The notes under the pieces were generated by a model that saw only the letters and a program-made list of their open reading frames with translations, was not told the DNA's origin and did no database searches. Made by a program: the position numbers and the translations under genes. This document shows, in pieces, positions 55,222 through 64,000 of a stretch of 64,000 nt of DNA (its first letter is position 1; every line of letters starts with the position of its first letter). The stretch is from Limnephilus marmoratus (Eukaryota > Arthropoda > Insecta > Trichoptera > Limnephilidae), in contig OU862933.1 in the NCBI GenBank assembly GCA_917880885.1, positions 9,099,452-9,163,451 on the forward strand, in the 5' to 3' direction.

Positions 55222-55930
55222 GAGGGCATTACCAGAGAAAGCCGGAAATACGTCATTTTCAAAAAAGTTTTTAGACGTATTGACTCTTTTCCACAAAAAT
55301 TATAAATGGATTTCGAAAGATTGTTCTTTTATCTAGCATAGTTATGTAATAAATTTTTAGATTTTTTTTTTTTTAGTATAATAAGGCTATTCCATAGGTC
55401 GTTGGCAGATTTGTTAAATTTTCAAAAAAGTTTTTGTATTATACCACACCCATTTCAAATAATGTAATCATGCAATAAAATAAATCAATACATTATCTAG
55501 CAAAGTTATGTATTAGAATTTTAATTTTAGTTTCAATAAAATCATTAAAAAATATGTACGTACATGTGTTTCTTGACGAAAATTGGTCCATTTGTGTATT
55601 TATTTGCGCACTTACAAACTAATATATTTCAGATTTTTTTAACATTCTTATTAAATTTAGACATTATTGAAAAATGATAAATACTTATAATCAAAAAATA
55701 ACTACAAAAAGTACACTATTTTAATAGTTTTATCATCACGCCTTTCAGCATTTTTGGATGAAGGTATAAATTAAAGCTAATTTGGAATGAAATAAATTCG
55801 ATATTGAGTTATAATTTTAAAAAGCTGGTACGGAGAAAAATCAATCTTTCTCATTGTAACCGCCCTGCACGATCGGAAGAACAAGTTTCGACGAAATGTG
55901 GATTTTCGTCCGCTGGCTGGTTAAACGCTC
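55222..55930 (+). mobile_element. TTAA-type MITE (family M1), copy C, uninterrupted
   Basis: TTAA on both sides (55218-55221, 55931-55934) and imperfect inverted ends GAGGGCATTACCAG and CTGGTTAAACGCTC. 709 bp without a transposase. The reference copy for the family. Confidence 0.82.
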
Positions 55931-56039
55931 TTAATGGCGATGTAGTGGGGTCCTTTTTGAAAAATAGTTTTGTTTGCTTTTGGTATTAATAAGTTTTCTG
56001 TGTATCTTGTAGCGTGTTTATGTGTTGAGTTTTTTTGTG

Positions 56040-56670
56040 AGAACTTTTTTTCTATTTTTATTAAAACATATAACAAGGTTGCAATTTTACAACATAATAT
56101 AACATCAATATTTCAATCACTCTCCTAATAAAGAAGCTGCTTGTGTTTAGGAGAGGACAACTAAATATTTTTACATCTGTTTAAATTAAAACAAAAAATA
56201 TTAGTAATTTAACAAAAAATATTAGTGATTTTCTGAGAAAATACGGATAAAAGTAATAAAAATATAGGTAAGTTAATAAATGATTCAAAGAATTGATAAG
56301 GCAAAAACATATATCTAAACAATAAGTAAAGTCATGTGGTGGTACTAGAGTGTATATATTTTTTTAATATTTGTCGTAGTTTTCTTCCGATGGTTTAAAC
56401 TTTTAAACTTTTCTCCATATGATCAAAGTAACAGGCATAACATAACCATTATATATGTATGTATATCATTATGTTGATAATGATTTTTGTTAAATAAGTG
56501 GTGTATTCGTTTTCATTAAGTTATTACTTGATTGAATTTGTTTGTTTTAGGTAGGAGTTTGTTGTATAACTTTGCAGCTAAAAATTCAAAGTTTTCTATA
56601 TTTCATTTGCTCTGGTTTTATGATTGTCTGCGTATGTGACATTTTGTCTTTTTTGAAATGATGAACCAGA
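56040..56670 (-). pseudogene. CR1-like RT C-terminus and 3' UTR
   Basis: On the minus strand 56610-56530 encodes 'NFEFLAAKLYNKLLPKTNKF', the final RT block. A 3' UTR follows with an excellent two-tier hairpin (CTCTCCTAA/TTAGGAGAG around ACAC-AAG-cag-CTT, 56155-56120), then 'ataaaaatagaaaaaaag' as the tail near 56045. 5'-truncated. Confidence 0.7.
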
Positions 56671-56708
56671 ATCTTTTTTGGCATAAACTGCTAACCTTTA
56701 AACATATT

Positions 56709-57274
56709 CAGCCTTACTAAAGAAAACCACAGCACGGCCGATAACCTATGTTGCTGCAGCAACATGAATAAAAACAACAATACACTAAAACACGAAATAT
56801 TACTAATAAGGTTTCAAATCTGGCAACAATGTAATTTTTATAGTGTACATAATAAATTGTTTGTTTTCCTACATAACCGCTAGGTGGCGGCGCCTGCGCA
56901 GTCGTCGTTTGCGCTGAAAGCGCAAAAAAAAATTCCATTTTTTCTCGTTTGAATCTTAAAATATGGCAGTTTTTTAAAACTAAAGTGTATTTCAAATACA
57001 CAAAAATAAAAGGTAATTTTATCTAGTTTTCTTAAATGGTATTTATTTTTACGACACCTTCAAAAATAAGATGTATATAGAACATTCAAAATACTTTGGA
57101 AAAATTCCAAATTTCGTTCAGACATCATTAATAAAACAGAGATAAACTACCCTCTCAGGCTGTGTAAACAATGTGTATTTCTTTCTATGAACAATTTTTT
57201 AATTAGTAATGTTTTCACATCCGCGGCCATTTGTCAATTGAATAAAATTTTCACAGGGTTTTTTAGTAAGGCTG
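56709..57274. mobile_element. MITE with CAGCCTTACTAAA ends
   Basis: Inverted ends CAGCCTTACTAAAGAAAACC and GGTTTTTTAGTAAGGCTG enclose 566 bp. The trinucleotide ATT on both sides (56706-56708, 57275-57277) may be a 3-bp target duplication, compatible with CACTA-type elements. No transposase. Confidence 0.68.
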
Positions 57275-60200
57275 ATTATGTTTCAAGATTTCTATTGTTT
57301 GTGATGAATTGCATTAACCAACAGTGAAAATAAGAAAATATTGTAGCTTCCCACTTTAATTCAAAAAGAAAATACCAATTAATTATAAAACAGACACACC
57401 TGCGACATCTACCGGTTCAAAGTAAATTGAATTCTTGTTGACGATAGGGATCTACGATTAAGTAGATTGAGATAAGTATTGATGAAAAGAACACAGAGGG
57501 TGCTAGAAATCATCATTAATCAGCGTAATAATAAATAGTTGAAATCAACAGCCAATCAGGTCTAAACAGAAAGCTATAAATAACTAATGAAACCAATCAC
57601 AGAATGGAGGGCGTGTTCAGATTTTGAACAAAGAAATGGACTTTGAACTAAGCGATTAACCTGAGATTTATTGAAAAAAAATATCGTCATCAACCGAAAG
57701 ATCAATACACTATAATGTAAACAGGGTCTCACGCTCGGTGCATTAGATTCGATGACCCCAAATTTAAGATATACAATCAGTACAATGAAGGTGTTGGCAA
57801 CCGCCGTTAACGAGCAAATTAATCCACATTATGTTGGAAAAACTAGGCAAGAAAATAGCAAGAAAATTATGATCAGAGGAAGGTTAAAGAAAAGACGTGT
57901 AAAACGTAAGAAAAGCTACTGTAGGGTTATTCAGCCGTATAACGAGTACATAGAAAGTCAGGGAGACCAGATTGAAAGGAAAGTGTACATTTTACATTTA
58001 AAAGGAAGAAAAACGCTGGAAATTAGGGATGTCACTCTTGTAACGTCAGGGAAAACGATTTGAAAAGGAAATCTAATGGAAAAACTGGACGTTTAAACGG
58101 AAGTGTTTATTGAACAATATAAGATTTCGACTTAATTTTGCGTTTTCAGACGAGTTTAAATAGATATCGTTATATATTTGGAATAGGGAGGTCATACTGG
58201 TTACATTGCGTTAGGTAAATCAAACAAAAAGGAATTGTTTTCCGTCAATTGTTTGACGTAAGTACTATGGAAGATAGGAAAGTTTGATGTTAGACGTTAA
58301 CATTATTTGAGTTGACGACCCCACACGCGATTTTGTTATTAAAACAGCCAGAAAGCGAACATGGTTTTAGACGATTAAACCCATTTTAATGGCTTTTGGG
58401 ACGATAAAAATTATCATTGGTCCTATGGAGTGTTTACTCAAGGAAAAAACCATTATATTTTAGTACCCTCGAATAAACGCTGAGTTATTGGTGAGTACAT
58501 CGAAGTCCAGACATAAACAGATGTCAAATTTTAAATTAATGTAGATTTCGAGGAAAAAGGGACGGAAGTTGTGGGATGAACCATATAACGTAATAAAAAT
58601 TGACATATATTTAAGGGCCGAAGTGGAAGTTTCTCCTATAAAAAATGTGAAAAATAACATAAAAAGTAGTAGTATATAGAAAATGAAATTTTCTAAGAGG
58701 TGACATACATCGAAGACGAAACGGGGGGTAGTAAAAAAGAAAATAAAAAACAATTAAAAGATGATTCCGTAAGGGAAACTCATGAAAATTCAGAAGTATC
58801 GATGAAAACAATAAATTTGGCTTGGAACGTAACAAATCATATAGATGTGGAAAGCAACATAAGGATAAAAGAGGGAATTCGTAGGAAGAGTGTTGTGAAT
58901 ACAAGAAAATTCTAGGGGAAAGGGGAAAATTCAGATATACTACGTAAATAGAGAAAATACGGGTTTTAATGAAAAAATTCATACAAGTAGCAATGAGATA
59001 GAGTAGAATTTATAAAAATTGCAACTCAGAATTGCATAGTAAACATTTCGATATGGAGATAATCATGATTTGTGATAGGTACGGAAAAATCGAGACGTAA
59101 AAATAGTTATCGAAGACGGACCTTTTACGAATTGAGAAAAAAAATAACAAAAAAATTATGAAATTCAAGCTAATTTCGTATGACCGACAGACAAAGGGAT
59201 GAGGGGCATTTTGACGTAATATCGCCGGTCCGATCCTGGAAAAATGTTTAAACGAGAGAGGGCATGAAGAAAATCATGAAAGGTGGAGCTAACAGCAGTT
59301 AAACAAAAAAGGCAGAATCGATATATGAAATCTCGAGTTGTTATAGGTTAAATTCGTGGATCAAAGATAGCTTAGATAGGCCATTCTAATCCTGAGAGGG
59401 GTTTAAAAGACAGGACTTAGTGAATTTTCGTTAGTCATCGCGGGATTGTGAAAAGTTGAAGGTTCGTGAGTCGCGACGAAAACGTTGGGTAATTTACTGG
59501 TGGAAAAATTCTATTAGTTAGAATCACAGGACTTAGCAAAATTTCATATTCGAGCCAGTGTTTTATAAAGATTTAAAGAAATTCAAGTCAGTGAAAATAA
59601 AAATAAAAGTTTACGTTCTATTTATTTGTGAAAAGTTAAAAGTGCTGTGATTTTGTTTAGGGGAAAATTCGGTTTTATAATCAATAAATATCATATTTTG
59701 GGACTTAGTAATCTCGCGACAAGTGTCGGTGTGGTAATTAAATAAAGTGATGTAATAATAATAAAAAGTGAAAAGAAGTTATAAAAAATTAAGTGCATCC
59801 AATTAAACGGGAAAGTTCAATGAAAATCTCTAATTAAACTGAGTGTTTTAAATAAAGTACTATAATCAAAGTGTTGTTGGTGTAGCGAAATAAAAAATAA
59901 AAACCAGTGTTAGTTATCATAACGGTGATAGTTCCCTTAAATAAAGTGCAAATCGAACGTAATAATTTATCACAGGATTAATCTAGTGTTAGATAAAATA
60001 ATAATAATAAATATAGACGTTAGAATAAATAATTAAAATTATTAAATTGCTGTTAAATGAGATTGTGGTAACTTAATAATAATTATTATTTCGGAAAGTT
60101 TAAATAAATAGTGAAATACGTTATCTTACTGCAAAATAGAAGAGTTCGGTGACAAACAAAAATAAAAATAATAAATCTCTTATTTCGTAAATAATTGTGA

Positions 60201-61525
60201 AGTAGTTATTGTTTAAAACTATAATTTAAGCGGAGTATTATTTTAACGATGAAATAATTATAATAATAAATCTGGAAGTTAAAGTAAATAATGAATAAAT
60301 GAGCATGAAAATAATCTATTCGGTATTTAATCGTATAATTCCTTCTGCTAAATAAAAGTATGGAAGGAAAACGAACATAAAATAAGTAATCAATTGTTAA
60401 TCTAATTTAAAAGGTGTTAAGTTAACCAACGAGATTTGAAATAAAATGCGGTTAGAACGATAAACATCATTTAATTTAGATAGATTAAACGGAAATAAAA
60501 TAAAATTGAAGTCGGGAAAAAAAAAAAAAATAAAAAAAATTTATTTGAATTTAGTTGATGACATAGGAGTAGGTATTAGGTAAGAAAACATAACAAGGTT
60601 TTACCGTGTAGCTCCCGGTCGGATAAAATAAAACCTTAAGGGGGTAAGTTTTATTAAAAATTAAAATATAAATATTTCCAGGTTCCAAGGAGAAAGCGGT
60701 ATGCAGCAAACAGTTGGTATTTGAATTAATTTTATAACAAGATATTACTTGCTTAATATGTGATATGTATATATATTAAATATTATATATAAAATATTAT
60801 ATATAAAATAGATATATCTATCTATATGTATATATGTATATATATATATATTATTCCAAGAAAGTTTTAATCAAAAAGAAACACACTTAAATAAAAGTAA
60901 AAGGTATCGATTACTAATACCTACTTAGAACGCACTATGCTATTTAAAAAAATAGCTGTGTGCTATAAAACATTTCAAGTTCATATTTTATACTTATTTT
61001 ATTAATATATATACTATTTATTATAACTTCAGCTAATATAAAATGATCAAAAAAAAATGAGTTATGATATTAGAATTTACCTCAACTATAATAACATTAT
61101 ATATATATATCTGTGTATTTATGTATCGAGACAAAGTATATGTATGCATTATGACTATATTTATCGGGGAACAGGTTAGACCTCGGCGAAAAGGAAATTA
61201 TCACTATTAAATTCAAAAGAAAAATTTAGTACCATAAATCTCACATTCGGGAATGTTAAAGGTAAACAAATGTCTTTCGTTGAATCTAGGTCACCAGGCC
61301 AGTGGGAATGTTGACATAACTAAAATTGTTTATAAAACAACTCGGTCAGTAGGGCACCGTGTTGAGTGCTTTAGGAAGGTGTCAATCTTAGGATAGAGCA
61401 ACACCATAACGTTGCGCAATTATATATATAAAAAGGGGTTAAACACAATCTTTAATTTGAACTTGAAGAGATATTTTAGGATTGAACAATTTGAAAATAA
61501 TTAGATTTATTATAAGCTAAACAAA
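57275..61525. other. Purine-rich, A-tract-rich region without recognised genes
   Basis: The plus strand is rich in words such as 'aataaagtg', 'gtgaaaata' and 'aataataata' from about 58000 to 60700, resembling the untranslated leaders of insect LTR retrotransposons. No LTR pair, primer site or gag/pol motif could be found. A 103-codon, very basic open frame (57752-58063, with 'RGRLKKRRVKRKKS') has no recognisable family. 59500-59520 and 63408-63430 share 'ggtggaaaaa(c/t)t(c/t)tatt(a/g)gtta'. I cannot say what this region is. Confidence 0.35.
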
Positions 61526-61530
61526 TGAAA

Positions 61531-61800
61531 GGTACATCAAACATTTGGAAAATCACGGCATAGTCAAATAAAAGAACTTGAAGAGTATCATTGAACATTT
61601 GAGAAAAAATTTATGGATTAACTACTCTCCTAGGTAGCTAATAGGTACATCAAACATTTGAAAATCACGGGATAGTCAGATAAAAGATTATTGTAGAACT
61701 ACATGAAAAATTCGGGAAAAATTTATGAAATAATTGCTCTTATAGGTATAAATAGTTTACATGAAGCAGTTGAAAAATCACGGGAGAGTAAAAGTTTTAC
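61531..61800 (+). repeat. Diverged tandem repeat, about 105-113-bp units
   Basis: Three successive units start near 61531, 61644 and 61746. Each contains 'aggta', then 'catttg/cagttg', 'aaaatcacgg', 'atagtc/agagt' and 'ataaaag', and the first two also share 'aaaaatttatg' and 'ctct...taggta'. The third unit is partial. Non-coding. Confidence 0.7.
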
Positions 61801-64000
61801 CAAAAGTTGAACCTTGGGGGAAAATTTAGAAAACAGTTCAACGATAGGAGGCAGTGGTCGCTCCTTAAAAACCCAAGGACCATTAACCAAACACATAATA
61901 GAGATGGCAATCTCTTAAAGAAAATTGTCAACCAAATCAATCAAAAGCTTGGAATTTTCGGCACTCCAGAACAAACCGAGATAATTGCTTATTATATTAG
62001 TATTTATTAATATTTCCCATTTTTAATATGTATATATTCGGTCATCGGTTAAGGTTTTGTGCAGAATCCCTTTCCACGAAATCCGAGCTCGGGATTTGAG
62101 ACTGGCTAGACTCAAAATTGCGAGTTATAATCCTACCCAAACGTATGTTTACATATATATCTTTCTATGTACTGTACATTGGATGATGTGGACCCGCTTA
62201 CAATTAGCGTTTTAGACTCGACAGAGTTACTCTCACATCATTTCTTGTACGTAGAGCGAGGATTCACGACCCGTAACTCTACACAACACCGTGAGTATAT
62301 GATTGCATATAGGACGAAACCGGTTCGCCCTAAGTAAATAGTAGACCTTGGAGGAGTAGGAATTTGGGGGTATCTAGGCTCGGATGACGACCTGAAGGCA
62401 GTGCATGATGGCATAAGGAAGGACGGTTAGGACGCGATAACTTAGGTATCAATTAACCGATCCGCGCCAGAAGATTGTGCGAATTTCTAGTTAGAATTTG
62501 ATCACCTGGTTTACTTGTAGGAGGAAGGAGCCAAATTTTCGGCAGAAAAGGGTATTCTGAGTTCGTCTAATATGCAATCTATTAATTACATTAACCTACT
62601 AAACCCATCTTTATATGTACCTTATAGCAGCTGAATCGGATTGGAGAGATGACAAGCAGATACAAAACAATCATAATCAAATTTACTAACAATTAACCAT
62701 TTGAGTCATACTTAATTATTTGTTCAATTAAACATGCGTAATTCGATTAGTACAGGTTATTTACGAGTTCGTTAGGATGTAGGAAAACATAATAAGCGAC
62801 GGAGGAAAGTTAGTTCATTTAGAGAAACTATTTAAAGTTAGATTTGCAAGAGAGAGACCAATACAGTTTGAAACTCAACGCTCTGACTAGAATCAAGAAG
62901 TTACCACAAAGAATGAAAGTAATTAAAGTCCCATATCATAAATCAAAAAAATTACACAACGTTTGATGGAGTTTAATTACAACATAAATACGAAAATATT
63001 TACGTTCAAGGTCGTAAATAACGTATTAATTAGTTAAGTACATATATCTCTAAAGGTATGTAGTACAAGGGAGCTTTAAGTAAGCTTTCTGTAGTATCAA
63101 AGAAAATAAGGGTCCAATTTTCATGAAGGCTTGTGTGACGTAGGGAAGGAATTTTCCATCCCTACTACACACATGCAAAGCCTTAAAGATTTAAATATCG
63201 ATCAGAGCCAAAAGAAAAGTTCAAGAAAACTTGAAGGGATGAAAGAATTCCAAAAATAGAAAAAAAAAATCAAAAGAGGTAGAAGAGAGAATTATTACGA
63301 CTGGTGCCAAGTGCCCAGGAGTAGAAAAAGAAAACAAAATCAGAATCAAAAGAGACAGAGAGTATCACACTGCAAAGCCGTGGACCAGGAGTCAGAGTTA
63401 TACAAGTTTTGGTGGAAAAACTTTATTGGTTAATCTATTGCAAAAACTGGAAAAAATAATAATAATAAAAGTATGACGTATCATAAAAAAAAAAAAAAAA
63501 TAAAAAATAAAAATAAAAAAAAGTGATGTTAATTGAAGTGAAAATAATTTAAAAATAAAATCAGAATAGTGCGACGTTAAATAAACACAACAAAAAAAAA
63601 AAAATTTATAAATAAATAAATAAACATAAATATACAATAAAAAAAAAAAAAAAAAAAAAAAAAAGTGCTAACGAATAAACTCTACAGTTTAAAATAATTT
63701 TAAAAAGTGTCAATATAAAGTGTTAAATCGAGTGACCGTGAACTTGTTAATAAAGACCCCTTTCATTTGTTATTGTATACAAAAGAATTTAGGTCAAATA
63801 TGCTCTATGTAAACAAATAGTCAAGACAGGCCATAAATAACAAATATAATGAGTTAAGAATTGACATATCTGGGTCAGGAATGTTAACGACCGTAATGTA
63901 AACAATGTGATTCGAGATAACGCGCGGTGTTCGTAAGCATCGAAAAGATTGATAAAAATAAACATCGAAATACTGATAACAAAAAAAAAAAAAACATCGA
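61801..64000. other. Unassigned; long A-tracts
   Basis: A 67-codon open frame (61807-62010) shows no family features. A-runs of 15 or more occur at 63485-63500 and 63638-63664, with further A-rich stretches at 63590-63605 and 63980-63994. No terminal repeats or coding domains recognised to the window end. Confidence 0.35.

Overview
The window is a stretch of AT-rich nuclear DNA from an animal, most likely an insect. The evidence is indirect: CR1/Jockey- and RTE-type non-LTR retrotransposons, a CsRn1/Kabuki-type Ty3/gypsy element primed by tRNA-Trp, piggyBac-, pogo- and hAT-type DNA elements, Helitron ends, tRNA-derived SINEs and Penelope-like elements (PLEs) carrying hammerhead ribozymes. I find no host protein-coding gene, no rRNA and no convincing free-standing tRNA gene. 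Nearly every long open frame belongs to a transposable element or is noise inside one. The order of insect cannot be decided from the sequence alone.

Layout. 0-5.9 kb: fragments of non-LTR elements and a 5'-truncated RTE insertion with a 12-bp target duplication inside an older repeat. 5.9-14.5 kb: one nearly full-length but decayed CR1/Jockey-like element whose ORF1 is split by a young CsRn1-type LTR retrotransposon (6070-10168). 14.5-27.5 kb: MITEs, a SINE, pieces of at least five non-LTR lineages and an internally deleted piggyBac element. 27.5-35.8 kb: a SINE, PLE remnants, a 915-bp PLE with its GIY-YIG remnant, and a pogo-like DNA element that hosts a 1.3-kb LTR-derived fold-back. 36.5-38.7 kb: a CR1-like element with a long uninterrupted reverse transcriptase frame. 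39-45.5 kb: a composite MITE and a PLE nested in another PLE. 46-57.3 kb: mostly old fragments, twin CR1 tails, a small Helitron-like element and TTAA-flanked MITEs, one of them interrupted by a PLE. 57.3-64 kb: purine-rich, A-tract-rich sequence with no recognisable gene, with a short tandem repeat at 61.5 kb.

How the parts relate. Several nested insertions can be proven from target-site duplications (TSDs) or from uninterrupted sister copies: LTR element in CR1 ORF1, RTE in a repeat, LTR fold-back in pogo, PLE in PLE, PLE in a MITE, and a retroelement tail in another MITE unit. Two kinds of RNA structure recur across otherwise diverged elements. One is the hammerhead ribozyme core of the PLEs. 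The other is a two-tier hairpin in the 3' UTRs of at least seven CR1-like fragments. These, with the near-perfect LTR fold-back carrying convergent promoters and a short conserved peptide start downstream of the PLE ribozymes, are the observations most worth following up.
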